DNA from: Gambelia wislizenii
Taxonomy: Eukaryota; Chordata; Lepidosauria; Squamata; Crotaphytidae
Reading direction: 5' to 3'
Assembly (NCBI GenBank): GCA_030847615.1
Contig: JAUMIR010000005.1
Coordinates: forward strand, 211,714,645 to 211,778,644
Length of the DNA: 64,000 nucleotides
In this document: piece by piece, positions 21,004-33,473 of the stretch
Layout of the letters: each line of letters opens with the position of its first letter
How positions within the stretch are numbered: position 1 is the stretch's first letter
Notes under the pieces: generated by a model
The model's input: the letters and a program-made list of their open reading frames with translations, nothing else
Databases searched by the model: none
What the model was told of the DNA's origin: nothing
Translations under genes and position numbers: made by a program

Positions 21004-22437
21004 ATGAGCCAGGAAAAGTCTGTTTTTTATCTATCTTTATCTGAGCCTTTATATAAGATTTTGCTATCACAAAAGTCTATTCCCCCCTCCCAAGACTTTT
21101 AATGCTGAGTGGCCCTCATTTCTTGACAGATTCTGACATTATGGCTAATAGTGTTCCTTTGTTTCATACAAGGCAATATATAAACCAGATGGTCTTTGCA
21201 ACCCCAGCCAGTTGGACCTTGGTTTTCTGCCTTCTTATACCATGGTCCTGCTTGCTTAGTGTTATGTGATGATTGTGCTAAATAAGGATTTTGCTAGTCT
21301 GGCTGTCTTATCTCTCTCCTGCGTCTGTGTGTTTTGATCTTGTTCTATGACTTTCTTCTGCATTTATGTCTGTGTCAGGGTCACCAACAAGCATTTGTTC
21401 TGCACCCAGTCAGTTTGGCTGAACTGTATTTTACCTTGGCACCATTTGCCAGCTCCCTGTTCTATCATGTGTCTTAGGGTTAACTCTAGGGTTCTCTCCT
21501 CAGAGCTTCTTTGAAATTTTTGTAGACTACCGGTAAGTCTTCACTCAGAAACTCAGCTTTTAGTTTCAGAGTTTTGTAGTATGTGGGGAAATCATTATTG
21601 TAATGCAATGCAATCTTGTGTATCCCATGTTGAGCTCAGTTTAGGAATTTTCCCTGCATGCATCAGTTTCTTCCACTTCCCTTCACTTTTCACTAGGCAA
21701 TTTCAGCCAACTGGAGCAATCACATGACCTAATTTAAATATTATGACACTTTGTTTAAGTTCCTTTTAAGTTAAGGCTCCATGCTGCTGTAGCCATGTTG
21801 TTTTTTTGAGTCCTTTCAAGTCACCATGTAGCCCACACCACTCAAGGCTGGGTGAGTCTTATCCTACCCTAAATCCTCTTAGTTAGTTAGGAACCTTTTA
21901 AGTTTGTTTTAATATGTAGATTAAGATTGATATATCTTCAGTAAACTTTTGATATGCATTTTTAAACTGACTTCTTTGTTGTTTTTAATGAGTCTAATTG
22001 ATTGGGTGATCAGACCACACATTTAAATGTTAATTGAGCTGTGTCTGCATTCCAATGCATTACTCTGCCTGAATTTGAGAGAAAAGGTTTTTACCTTTAA
22101 AGAAGATATATTTATTTTTAAAAAAGGGCTACATCCCTGGAATTTTTAATACATTTTTTTTAATTTTAGACTCATACCTCCCTACAAGTTTGTTATCAAA
22201 GCATATGCAACATCTCTTCAATGTAGTTGTGGTTTTGTTAGCTATCTCTCCAGCTTCTTAATTGTGAAAGAAAAAATATTTTTAGCTGGTTTTTCAAAAC
22301 AAAAACTTACACTTGTTAGAAAGAGGTGAGCTGGAAATCTCATTGGTCTTTCCTACCAGTGACAATATGGAAAATATTTGTTACCAGTATTTGGGGAAAG
22401 AAGTGAAACACAGAGATAAGTAAACTAGAGAAACGAT
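21004..22437. other. No gene recognised
   Basis: AT-rich, pyrimidine-rich in places. No recognised ORF or repeat. Confidence 0.45.
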
Positions 22438-23100
22438 GGGCTCAGCTAGATGGGAAAATTAATTGTGGCAAATAGTGCATTAACTCACTATTTCAGCAAT
22501 GTTCATTTGTCCCCACAATGCATCCACAAGATCACTGGCATGGGAAGCTATCCGAATTTGAAGTTTACACAAAGCATGCCCGCGAGAAAAGACAGTGGCC
22601 ACAAGTAAATTACCTGCATTATTATTCCCCCAAAGCTCCCTCCATTCCCCCCCCTTTTTAATCTTGTTAAATGAGAGATGCAGAAGAGCAATCTTATACT
22701 TAATTTTTATTTATTTATTTATTTACTTATTTATTTATTTACTTACTTACTTATTTTTTGCTCTGTCACTCAAAAATAGTGCATGATTGCTTCTGTGAAA
22801 GACAACAATGACAGCTTTGGCCACTTCATCAACAACAAGCCCGCCTCTGCACACCAATCATGTTTTGACTTCCTGGATGTGCTCCAATTCGAATAGGTTG
22901 TTCAAATGGGTTGTAATGTGCATTTTCACATTTTTTTAAAAAAAAAAAGATCGTAAGAAACTGAAAAAGCTGCTATTGCAAACTACTTGGAGTTTTTGGT
23001 CCCTCTCCTTCCAAATATGGTGAATCCCTGTGGGAACTCATCTAGACAAAGGTATTACCCTCGCATTCCTTGAGGATTTTTCCCCTGCCATCTAGACAAC
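22438..23100 (+). mobile_element. Family A DNA transposon, most complete decayed copy
   Basis: The copy carries blocks in order: GTGCATTAACTCACTATTTC (22483), CAATGCATCC, the YY1-like AGACAGTGGCCAC, CAAAGCTCCCTCCATTCCCC, an internal TTTA microsatellite (22704-22756), CACACCAATCATG (CCAAT block), TTGGAGTTTTTGGTCCC, and right-end CTTGAGGATTTTTCCCC to CATCTAGACAAC. The ends AGCTAGATGGGAAAATT and, in reverse complement, GTCTAGATGGCAGGGGAAAA are similar, so they are likely terminal inverted repeats. No transposase; superfamily unresolved. Confidence 0.6.
22704..22756 (+). repeat. (TTTA/TTAC)n microsatellite
   Basis: Tandem TTTA units with TTAC variants inside the family A transposon. Confidence 0.9.
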
Positions 23101-23884
23101 ACCTATGAAGCCAGCATGTCCGTTCTGGAAGTGACATGTCAGCAATGGGCATAACCTGAGGAAAGTGGTGAACACCCACTCTTTACACATCAGTCTTAGG
23201 CATGCTCACTAGGAAATCAGTTCTCACTGAAATCAGTGGGATATATGTACAGTACAATGAAACATGTACAAGATCATGTTATATTGTATTGCATTATATT
23301 TATTTTAGGCATTTACACTGAAGAACCAAAATGTATGGACCCTAGGTCAGTGACATCCTATCACCCCCCAGCTTTGGCGGGGAAATGACTATCTGGTAAA
23401 TTGTTGGTGGTCAGTATTTTCCCAAATCTGCTGCTGTTTCAGCCCAATCATCGTTCATCATTCCTGGGTCTTTTTCTTTCTGAGAATAACTTCATGAGTA
23501 ATTACTACAGAAAATTATATAGTAATCTTACAGTAACAATGTCATGATGTCCCTGTCCAATGAAGGATCCTAGCCAATGGGATGAAATGTAGCCAGACAT
23601 ATTTGACTACATGGTAGTGTCACTGAGGGAAATCTGATTCATTTTGTTTAGTCCTCCAAAATTTTGCCAAAACATAGGACACTTGTTGATGCTGCTGAAA
23701 CAGGCCACTAAAAGCTTTGCTTTCAGCTGGTTCTTCATGGAACCTGATGTATTTAAAAAAAAATCTTAATGATTGGGAATGAATTGATTATAAATGCTGC
23801 AATCTAGCATAGACAATCCATGTATGGATGCATGCATTTTGCACAAATCTGCTTGGAGGATTAGTTTCTGCATGAATAAGATAC

Positions 23885-23886
<2 letters not shown>

Positions 23887-23929
<43 letters not shown>
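23887..23929 (+). repeat. (AT)n microsatellite
   Basis: About 21 uninterrupted AT units. Confidence 0.95.
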
Positions 23930-23933
<4 letters not shown>

Positions 23934-24236
23934 CTCTACCCTATCAGTATGTGGGAAATGATACCAGATTGGGCCTATGTGCTTGTCATCTTTCTAACAA
24001 ATGCTCAATAGGTCTTTCTTTCTCCTCATTTACCTGTTTGAGCAATTCATTCCAGACCCCTTTCTTTACTCCAGAAGGTTCAGTCATTTTGGTCAAGATT
24101 TACCATACAATTTACAGCATACCAGGGTTGTGTGGAGAGGTGATGCTGAAGACATTGTTGTGCTCCATCTCTCAGTTGTCCCAGCTAGCATGGTAATAAT
24201 GGTCAGGAATGTTGGGAGTTGTAGGCCACTGACATT

Positions 24237-24288
24237 TTGAAGGTTACATATTCACTGCAAGTTTGAAGGTTACATATTCACTGCAAAT
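24237..24288 (+). repeat. 25-bp tandem duplication
   Basis: Two adjacent near-identical copies of TTTGAAGGTTACATATTCAC followed by TGCAA. It is a recent local duplication next to a hAT-type scrap. Confidence 0.9.
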
Positions 24289-25052
24289 TTAGCAAATACA
24301 GTATGTGCACATGGATCATAATGCATTTGGATCATAATGCACACAACCTGCTGCTCTATTTTTAGATTTTGGTTCAGGTTTCCAAATTGCCATACTAGAG
24401 AATATCTCTGTCCATGTGCCATAAAAGTAGTAGGTTCAAATTCTTGTACTTTTTATGTCATTACTTCTACAGGCAACGTATTATTAGTAGAATTTAATTA
24501 AATCATACAGCTAGAGCATATGGTCCTTTATTGTTTAAGACATCAACCTTTTATTTTATTTTTTTAAAATGTGTCTTCTCAATTGGATTCTGTTTTTGGA
24601 GCAATTGCCTTTATTACGAATATGTGGTGCATGAGATAATCTGTTGATGACAACTGGCAAACTGGTCTAAAAAGCAAGCAATTTAAAATAAGATCTGCAG
24701 TTCAGGCCAATAATTATGAATATAGCAACTGAAAGCTGATCTGGACTAAATTACACCTCTGGAAACAGGCTTCAGCATTATTCCTGTTGCCCTAGAAGCA
24801 AATCCAACAGAAAGTCTTCTGTCTTAAATTGTTGTTTATGACCTATATAATCATGTCCTCTTTACAAAATCTGTTTTCTTTTTGAGTAATAAGCAAGGAG
24901 ATTAAATGGCAGCCTTTTGCTATCTATCTGATGGCTGCAACTCCTCAGTTCCTTCCTTCCAAAGGGTAGGGGCTGTTACTGTACCAGGTATAAGGGAGAA
25001 CCATGCCTAAGTCATTCTTTCAGGTCTTTCCACCTTGATGTTTGCTTTATAG

Positions 25053-25730
25053 ATGGCCAGTTTCCAGAGATTTTCCCTGTTTTGTTTTGTTTTTGTCTCT
25101 CTGGTCCTACTTCTTCCTGTTGGAAGTAACAGAAGTCTAGCCCTTCTGTTACTTACCTTGTTTAAGAATCAAAATGCCAGCTTAAAACATCGAACACTTA
25201 TTGCTTTTTTGCTTATGGCTGCATGCTTAGAAATTGCTGAGTGTTGGAAGACTGCCTCTCTTTCACTTGATGCATGGTGGAATTGTGTTTGGTCATCAAG
25301 TCTCCTCAAGAAACTCTCTTCTAAGATACGGTTATGCAATCGGCAAACAAAACTGGACACATTTTATACTGATTGGCACATGTTTATTCAATACGTGGCT
25401 GATGACATGTGTCACATCTGACCCCAAGCGCAACATAGAACACTCTGGAATTCGATGCTTCAGAACACCACATCATCCTTGCAGATCCTTGGACTGATGT
25501 CTCTGCTCAGTTATCAGTCATGCAACATCCACAAAAGACCATCTTACTCTTCCTTAATCTTCTACAATTCAAAATAAGACTTTAACCTGGGTATGGACCC
25601 TTGGGTGTTGTCAACAGATATTTCACTTTACTGCCATCCATTTATGTTATCCTTTTTATCCCCCGAAGTTGTTATTGCACAATGTTTGTTGAAATGAATA
25701 AACAATTATTTTTTGAAAAATAAAAGAAGA
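25053..25730 (+). mobile_element. Old L1 3' end
   Basis: The ORF at 25053-25421 contains a decayed L1 ORF2 C-terminus: TLIAFLLMAACLEIAECWKT corresponds to the L1 block LLTAARLIIARHWK seen at 8281-8330, and FYTDWHMFIQYV to the terminal KIWKIFIKKV-type block. The 3' end has AATAAACAATTATTTTTTG and AAAAATAAAAGAAG (25698-25730), a typical A-rich L1 terminus. The hydrophobic N-terminal run of the ORF is probably chance. Confidence 0.55.
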
Positions 25731-26185
25731 TAACAAGCCATTGAAAAGCAGGGGCTTCCTGTACAACTCAGCTTGCACTGAAGATGTTTCCATGAGAAGG
25801 TGGGGGGCCCTCTTGGGTTTTCTAATCTGTTCTTTGTCTGCTGTAACCCATGCTTACCTTCCTTCAGCTCTAAAGTGACAAATCTTAGAGTCTTCATGTC
25901 ATCTCCTCCGTTCACAGTTTCTCAGCCTCCTTCTTCGGGGACCTCTGCTGGTCCCACCACTGTCACCACTTGTGCTAACCCTCTTCTGTTTATCTAAGGT
26001 GCTGCCACTTTCTGTGAATGCCCAGCTTAAAAGGCTCTGTTACCTCTTGTAATATTCTCCTTTGTAACTCTTTTTTGTGTGGATTTGTCTCCAACTAGTC
26101 ACCAAAGATAGCAACCACAATTGTATATCATCCGCATCACAGACACTGCTGTACTTGCACTTATCAATAACCTAATCTCAGCATT
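25731..26185. other. No gene recognised
   Basis: Pyrimidine-rich stretch with short ORFs lacking motifs. Confidence 0.45.
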
Positions 26186-26413
26186 CATTGTTTTTATGTG
26201 CCTTCAAGTTGTTTACAACTTATGGTGACCCTAAGACCCTATCATGGGATTTTCTTGGCAAGATTTGTTCAGAGGGGAATTGCCTTTGCTTTCCTCTGAG
26301 ACTGAGAGAATGACATACCCAAGCTTACCCAGTGGGTTTTCATGACTGAGCAGAAATTTGAACCCTGGTCTCCAGTGTCATAGTCCAATGCTCAAACCAC
26401 TACACCACATTCA
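26186..26413 (-). mobile_element. tRNA-derived SINE (squamate type), the most complete of three
   Basis: On the minus strand it starts with the tRNA-like head TGTGGTGTAGTGGTTTGAG (A box) and GGGTTCAAATTTC (B box). It continues through TGTCATTCTCTCAGTCTCAG and CCTCTGAACAAATCTTGCC, and ends with the L2-like tail CTTATGGTGACC / TTGAAGGCAC equivalent (26187-26240). This copy includes the central segment missing at 12104 and 59441. Confidence 0.82.
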
Positions 26414-27774
26414 GCATCTCAAGATAGTGACCTTAAAAGGTGTGTGCGTATAAACAAAATCATTCATTTAACAAAAGATAACAATGAAACTATTTACAAT
26501 TAGTTTTACAAACATGTGTAGTTACAATGCAGTGTTTTAGCTTAGTTGTTACAGAGATTATATGCTTACATGTTTATTCTAATTAGCCTTCCTCAAACAC
26601 ACCTCATAAATTCCATTTTCTACTCTAATTAATCGACTCCCTGACTGTACTAACTGACCTACTTTCTCTCACTCTCACAGGCTCATATCCCAAACTGGCT
26701 AACTTAATTTTGACTAAAACCAACTATTGTGACTGCTACCCCTGCTCTAACTCTACTCTGTAACTGACTGTAACTGACTATTGCACTTGCATTTTCAAAA
26801 GCACAAACTCCCAGCCAATCACCAGTCATCTCCACCCTTCCGTGTTCTCACCTCTTCTCAACAAACCACTTCCATTAATATTTCTAATATAAATAGAATA
26901 CTTAACAATACTTTACCTTATATCTTCCAAAATGCATTCAATAATATATTTATAGAAGTCCAGAACTTCCAACTCTCCTTAGAAAGAAGACATTTTGTCT
27001 CTCTTTTCAGGAGTTTTGAAAGGAAGCATGGTTTTTTTCCTCGCTCTCTTACTTGGTTAACACTAGAATTTTGATTATTTTTTCCAGTCTCCGTGTATTT
27101 ACTTATTAAATATTAGCTTTCCTGTTTTTCCTAATACAAAAATCTTAAGTGTGATGGCACTGCAGGAGTAAAGTGTGCTTCTTTAAACATCCTGATATTT
27201 CAGAGCTTAATTAGATTGCAACTCACTCTGCTAATATTTCCAAAGAAGCACTGGGACAAAGAAGCATCATAATAAGATGCCAAGGGAACAGTAAGAGGCA
27301 TCACAGCAGATGACGACCTACTTGAGTTGTTTTGGAAGACAGTGCTGATATGGAGTGTGCTTGCCAAACCACTGAGAGGCAATGAAAGAAACACTGAAGG
27401 TTCTCTTAACCCCCAAAAAGATTATGGGGCATGAATGGTACATTATTCCACTTTACAGAGCCCATAATCTTTCTAGGGGAGACGTCACCAGTGGTTCATT
27501 CATTTTCTTTCCATTGTTTTGTAAGAATAATCTACATCCCTGCCTATGCGTCCTATTATCAAATTGATGCAAGTGAAATGCTACACATCTGTCTGATTGA
27601 TATTAAAGAGCATTCAAGGTCACTTGTAGGAGAAAGCTGCACACTTCACCTCATTCTACTTCCCTCTATGTCTCTTCATTACTTTATCATCCCTCCCTTT
27701 CTTTCTTTTTCTTCCTTTCTGTGGCTCTGGCTTTGCCAAAAATGAAAAGATGCTCTGTCTCCAGATGGTTAGTC
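26414..27774. other. No gene recognised
   Basis: AT-rich, with a pyrimidine-rich stretch (26580-27075) that might be the minus strand of an old L1-type 3' region, but no motif proves it. ORFs at 26781-27074 and 27431-27745 show no recognisable domain. Confidence 0.4.
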
Positions 27775-28375
27775 TTATCCAAAATGTTAGGAATACTGTA
27801 ACACACTCTACTTGAGACTGCCTTTAGAAACTGTTTGGAAACTTCAGCAGGTCCAGAATGCTGACTGGGGCCAGCTTCACTGGCTACTGGTTTCTTTCCA
27901 GGCATAATTCACAGTGCTAGTTATGACCTGTAAACAGCTTGGGTCCAGATTATTTGAATGACCAGATCTCACAATACAATCCTGTCAGAGCCCTAAGGTC
28001 ATCAGGAGGAGGCTTTCTCTCGGTGCTGCCACCATCACAAGCTCGCTTGGTGAGGACTTGAGAGAGAGCCTTCTCAGTGGCTGCTCCCACTGTCTGGAAC
28101 ACCCTTCCATGGGAGGCTAGGCTGGCCCCTTCTCTGATTTCTTTTCGCTGACAGGTAAAGACTTTTCTTTTTAAGCAGGCTTTTAATGTATAAGCAGCAG
28201 GGCTTGTTTTATTTTGTATCTTTTAGTTTTTAATCTATTTTATATTATGCTTTAATCTGATTTTAACTATTTTATTTTAAATATTTTAACTGTATATATG
28301 GTATTTTTTAATTTGTTTTATGGAAGCCACCTTGGGTCCCATCTAGGGAGAAAGGCAGCATAAAAATGAAATGAA
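27775..28375 (+). mobile_element. L2-like LINE 3' end
   Basis: Decayed coding for the ORF2 C-terminus: ERAFSVAAPTVWNTLP (about 28054-28102) is the hallmark block of L2-type ORF2. The leading region covers the upstream SAGPE, RALRSSGG-like blocks with several stops. The 3' end is GGAAGCCACCTTGGGTCCCA then GGAGAAAGGCAGCATAAAAATGA, the squamate L2-type tip. 5' truncated. Confidence 0.8.
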
Positions 28376-28911
28376 ACACCAGGCAATTAGGACTGCCTAA
28401 CTTTTTTAGGATGCATGGGGTCAGCCCAAGACATTTTGGTGCCTGTGGCAGAATAGCAGGCAACTCACCCAAGTCATGGTGTATAGTACCCAAACCCAGC
28501 CAAATTATTTTGGCACAGGAAACAGAATATCACACTAGCATCTGCCCTCCTCCCTGGCAGTAAAACAAAACAAAGCAAATCATAGCATAGCATAGTAAAT
28601 ATAACTTAACAGTTTGCTCCCTTTTCATGACAGTCCATACCTGCTACTTGAGACAAATGCCTCATTCTGCCTAATGGCAGGGTCAGGCTATACAATAGCT
28701 GAAATTAAAGGGCCCAAGAGAGGTGGAAGAAGAAATCATAGGTTTAAGATTCTTGCTTAAGTAACTGAAAATGTTATTGTAACACTGTTCTTAAAGCATG
28801 AATATTATTTTATAAATGTTTGTCAATATTTTTTTCATGCCTGAGGATAGCATATATATGTGAGACATTTGATATCAAGTGGAGTGAAATAAAGTAATTA
28901 AGACTGGTGTC
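28376..28911. other. No gene recognised
   Basis: The sequence CAGCCCAAGACATTTTG (about 28414) is repeated inverted near 38395 (CAAAATGTCTTGGGCTAG), suggesting an unnamed dispersed repeat. Nothing else recognised. Confidence 0.4.
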
Positions 28912-28914
28912 TTA

Positions 28915-29243
28915 GGACTTTTTTGGACATTTAAAAAGCAACGCAAGCAGCCTCGTCAGCTTATGAGGCTGCTGCGCTGCAAAGTGTCAGTTTCAGATGA
29001 CACTGCCCCCTGGCGGTACTGTTGCGGTACCACGGGGAGAGTTGAGCGTCATATTTGCTTGATTTTTACTCACAAAAGTTGATCATGAGTAAAAATCAAG
29101 CAAATATGAAGCTCAACTCTCCCCGCGGTACCACAACAGTACCGCCAGGGTGCAGCGTCATTCGAAACTGACGCTTTGCAGCGCAGCAGCCTCGCAAGCT
29201 GACGAGGCTGCTTGCGTTGCTTTTTAAACGTCCAAAAAAGTCC
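28915..29243. mobile_element. Near-perfect palindromic MITE, TTA target duplication
   Basis: Almost the whole 329 bp is one inverted repeat: the left arm GGACTTTTTTGGAC, AAAAAGCAACGCAAGCAGCC ... TGGCGGTACTGTTG, GAGAGTTGAG is mirrored by the right arm ... GCAGCCTCGTCAG equivalents and GTCCAAAAAAGTCC. The centre is a short loop around 29078-29090. It is flanked by TTA on both sides (28912-28914, 29244-29246), which fits PIF/Harbinger-type insertion (3-bp TWA target). No coding. The arms differ at few positions, mostly CpG to TpG type changes. Confidence 0.85.
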
Positions 29244-29552
29244 TTAATAACCCTACTCATGCTCACTTTTGTAGAGAAATGGCCTAGAAGTAGGTCATAA
29301 AATCAGAACATGGACAAAACCTGGGAGATAAACAGGCTTTAATATGTCTTGCTGGTTTATCCAAAGAATAGACCCACCTTCCATTCCACCCAGGTGTTTT
29401 GGAACTATAACTTCCATAATGCTGACCACTGTCTATACTTCCCAGAGCGAATGTGAGGTAGGATTCAGCAATGACAGTGGGTTGAGGAAGGCTGCTGTAC
29501 ACTTTATTCTGATTGCAATGGTGGTAAATTTATAGTTGCATATCCATCCTGT

Positions 29553-29872
29553 ATCTAGAGATCTCAAGGTTGGGTGCACACAATAAAACAACGTAGAATT
29601 TCAAAATTATCTGGAACAATTCAACAAGGCTAGACAATGTATACAACCCAGTAGGCCAGAGTCAAGCCATGGTCACTGGGTCTCAAAAGCTTGTGTAAAG
29701 AGCTAAGTTTTAACTGGGTACCAAAATGAGGCCAGTGTTGGCACTTAATAGACCTTCACGAGTATGGCATTCTACAACCAGGACATCACAGCTGAGATAT
29801 ATTTGTACATAATGTATTGATCCTATTGGTGGAACACAGAGAAGGGCCTTCCTCCCAGAGTGTCTAAAAGTT
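29553..29872 (-). mobile_element. L2-like LINE 3' end, decayed
   Basis: The plus-strand blocks AGAGATCTCAAGGTTGGGTG (29559), TTTTAACTGGGTACCAAAAT, GGCATTCTACAACCAGGACA and AACACAGAGAAGGGCCTTCC parallel the L2-like copy at 20560-21003. The minus strand retains ISAVMSWL-like traces of the ORF2 C-terminus. Confidence 0.6.
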
Positions 29873-30059
29873 TTAGACAACCAGGCATGTCTTTAGGAAG
29901 GGCAAGGAGAAACTGATTGTCTCCCAGCAACTATGTGCCAGTGATGATGAACTACAAAATATTATTGTAATAGTGGGAAGTATCTGAGGCACCATTCCCA
30001 CAGCATTTCCCCCTCTAATGATCTCCATTGGGGCAATTCCATGCAAATATATTGGTGGA

Positions 30060-30528
30060 ATTATGGTGAGTTTTTTTTTTATTAAAGATTTAAACAATAG
30101 TTTAAAAATACACATACATCTTTCTCAAACATCTCTCCTAACCCATTAAACCTTTTTTCTTTCTTCTTCACATCTTAAAGATTTTTCCTCTTTCATTTTG
30201 TCCCTCTCATCCACTATATCCCTCCTTTTCATTCTTTCTAAACACTTTCTCATACCTTCTCACACACTGCTTTCCCTCTTAACTTTTTTCTTCCCATCCA
30301 TACCCAACCATTCCTACACATTCATTTGATCTCCTAACCAACCGTTCCTGTATGATAATTGGTGTGTCATTGACAATCTTCTGTCCAAAGTTTCCATGAT
30401 TTTCTACTACTCCAGTCCAATTTCTCCACCTCAGCATCTTGAAAATAAACATTTTATTTTCTACATGTTATCTGTTAATCTGTTTATCACTTTCCTGATT
30501 GTTTTCCTTACTTTAATCATTATGGTGA
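30060..30528 (-). mobile_element. Retroposed insert with poly(A) and 10-bp target duplication
   Basis: Read on the minus strand the insert (30518-30070) ends in AATAAAAAAAAAAC, a polyadenylation signal plus A-tail. It is bracketed by the direct repeat ATTATGGTGA (30060-30069 and 30519-30528). About 450 bp, purine-rich on the minus strand. Most likely a 5'-truncated L1 3' UTR or a similar L1-mobilised sequence; the source is not identified. Confidence 0.7.
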
Positions 30529-33054
30529 TATTTTGGGGTCAAAACCTTAGACAAGGAGGTAGCCCTTGTGATGTCAGAGAGGAGGACCAGGCAAAGGTTG
30601 GAAGGAAAGTCAGATTTGCTTTTCGGCAAATTTATGGAAGAAACAGGCCTGATGGGAATCTGAATAATTGAGTCCATAGCCAAGGAAAACTCTGGCTAAG
30701 TAATATGGCAACCAAGAGACGGGGGCGGGGGGAAGCCATAATTTTTTAGTAACCTGAAATATGCCCAGCAACTGTGGTGATTGCTGTGGTGACTCACATC
30801 CTGCGTTGCCTAACATACATCACATATGACATGAGGAATTTTTCTAAGTCCTGTCTTGCTGCAGGGACTATTGGAAGGCTCAGTGTCAGCCCATGGGGAG
30901 GAGTTTTTCCCAGTCTCTGCATGGCTGGTACCAGGGCTGTGAAATAAGAAGTGAACATGACTCATGATGCCTGCACTCCAGTCCCTTCAAATGATACAGC
31001 AAGCCCAAATGCATGCCCACCATCTCTTCCCCCAGTCCACTTCAGTTACTCCTTGCGCTTTAGTGCACTGACTGTTCAACACATATGCAAGCACCTTTGC
31101 ATGGGACCAAAGGGCCCTGGGACTGGCTGGAGATGGGTACCCAGGCCATCTTGCATACCACCTCACATCCAAAAATCAAACATCCTTCTCTTCCTGCCCA
31201 GACATTTGTACCCTTTCACAGATACACAGAAGCACAGCAATGTTCTTGTTATCCTAAATGCACAACAACAGATAGCAGGACCTTTTGACCTTTGTATACC
31301 GGTAATCAGGAGGAGACATTAAGCTAGATAGTATGATTATTTGATTTTTATTTGAGAAAGCAAGGCTTCAAGCATTCATGCAAGGCTATTTAATAAAGTA
31401 GGAAGTATTGGGATAGTGGAATAGCAAAGGGAGGTTATTTTGGGGTGATACTATAGCGATCTGAGGAGATGAAGTTGCGGAAGAAAGCAGTAGAGTGAGG
31501 GTCCCAAAGCTGGGACAGTTGCACCTGGCTACACAGATAGATGTAGTATCCACAAGAAGGGGATCTGTGTGCACTTGAGTGGGGTTTTGGAAGGGTTTAT
31601 ATAGCCAATAATTTCCTTCAGGGGATGGTATTTAGAGTGAAAGACAATGTTTCTTGGAGGTTCTCAAAGTAGGACAATGGACACTCTGGATATGCTAATG
31701 ATCCTTAATGTGCAGTTACTTTGTAACTGAATAGAGGAAGCAACTCTGTTTGGGGGAAGGAAGAGGTATGAGGGATCTTTACAAACTCTAGTATCTCAGC
31801 TTAGGTTGATGGGATTCAGGCAGAGGTTAGCCAGAGGTTCAGGCACAACGTTGCCTTGCAAATTATCCTTCTTTGGAATTTGGGTTGGCCTCTCCTTAAG
31901 TGCATACTTGACTGAGTCCCAGTCAGTTCCCCAGTTTTAATGGCCGCACTACATGGAAGGCCACATTTTGCCAAATCATTAAATATTGCCAATTATTACA
32001 GATATGGGGCAGGGAGGTGTGAGGGTAGGTAACACCCTGAGACCTAGCAAGCTAGTCAAATGGTCACTTGCAGGCATGACTGGTTTAAGAGAATTTCCAG
32101 TCCAATGAGACACTAAATAAAAATAAAAAGAAGCTTTGGGGTACCACCAGGGAAACACAGAGAATAAATACACTTATGCCTTTCTTTCACCTGCATGTTT
32201 CATTTTGCCAAAGGACACTTTTTTAAAAAAAAAAAAACTACAATTTTTAAAGAGATTGTCCTGTACAAATTGATTTGCTGTTTATGGGGATGTTAACAAA
32301 GATGTTCACTTTCTTTAAACTGTTGGAAGACATGCAGATTAGAATGCTTTCATCTGTGATCAGAACAGCTGATGTAAGAAGTATGAGTCATGTAATTTCC
32401 ACACAATCCCACAGAGAGGTGGTGAGCACTCCCAAAGCAGGGATAGTTCATCCCTTTGAACTCTACACTGGAGACAACAAAAGGAGGAAGCATATAGCTT
32501 TGGCTGTCTTGCACTTCCTTCTTCAATAGGGTAAAGTCTCTTTGTTTCACAGTTTAATGAAACATGATTAAGATTTAGTCAAGAACATGAAATGGTACAG
32601 TACAGTGATTCTTGATTTCTGTACATTCAAAGTGGTAGAGATGGAAATGTTTCAAAGGCCTGCTTCTCTTTTCAATACATCACAGCCTCTGATAATGTAG
32701 TTCTATGGAACAGTCTTAGCAAAACCTTAAGGAAGCACTGAGCAGTCTTCATTTCTCAGCCAAAGCTCTGACTTAATGCTTTGACTCACTCTTGCATATT
32801 GGGCCAACAGAACTATCTTCTCTGACTAAAGAAATAAAGAACAGATTGGTTCTGCCCGCCTGTCAGAGCTTCAATATAATAACCTTGGCTCTATGCCTTC
32901 CCTTTACAGCTGACAAACATGCTTCCAAATGGCTACTACTCTAAGGACAGGGGATTAGGCCCACCTGCCAGAGATTATGTGAGTCTTCATTATTTTCCCC
33001 AACTAAACAGTTGAACTTGCATCTTGTTATGTGTACTAGCTATGCAGAGCTTAG
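30529..33054. other. No gene recognised
   Basis: About 2.5 kb without recognised genes or families. ORFs up to 123 aa (30951-31322) have no motif. An A-run is present at 32226-32237. Confidence 0.45.
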
Positions 33055-33244
33055 AAAAATTATGTTTTTGGATGACAGCTGCCAGAATTTACCAACCAAT
33101 ATGCCCATTGGGAATCTGGGAACTATAACCCATAAAACTAACTTTCCCAAGCACTGTAGCTGCCTACCAGAGTTTTTCTGAGGCAGAAGGCCATCAGCCA
33201 ATGAAGCTTGCAATGGACCTACTAAGAGAAGAAACAATCAAGAG

Positions 33245-33355
33245 TCTGTGTGAAGTCGAAGGCTTTTCTGGGCTGTGAGGCTGTGTTCTGGAAGAGTTTA
33301 TTCCTGATGTTTCACCTGCCTCACAGCCCAGGAAAAACCCACAGAAAATCAAGAG
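33245..33355 (+). mobile_element. Penelope-like terminal fragment
   Basis: GTGAAGTCGAAGGCTTTTCT, GGCTGTGTTCTGGAAGAGTT and CCTGATGTTTCACCTGCCTC are the decayed counterpart of the squamate Penelope terminal region seen at 940-1010 (TTCTGACATTTCGTCTGC). It ends GGAAAAACCCACAGAAAATC. No coding. Confidence 0.6.
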
Positions 33356-33473
33356 TCTACTTCAATCATTACTGAAACCTGCTGCATCAATATGCAAGGG
33401 GAGACCTGCCTGCCCCACCCCTTCTCTCCCTAATTCTGTTGCCTTCCTTTGCATGGAGGGTTACACTGAAATA

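Larger units (their letters stand above)
23101..25052. other. No gene; microsatellite and short repeat relics
   Basis: It holds an AGTAAGYCCCA-type relic near 23188-23245, an (AT)n microsatellite, a hAT-type scrap (24178-24242: GTCAGGAATGTTGGGAGTTG) and a 25-bp tandem duplication (24237-24288). Otherwise no gene or family recognised. Confidence 0.5.

Noticed and set aside
22595..22786. 63-aa ORF with an Ile/Leu/Tyr-rich end
   Set aside because: The end is a translated (TTTA)n microsatellite inside a transposon relic.
25053..25421. 122-aa ORF with a hydrophobic, signal-peptide-like start
   Set aside because: The C-terminal half matches the end of L1 ORF2, and the 3' end is an L1-type A-rich terminus, so it is not a secreted protein gene.
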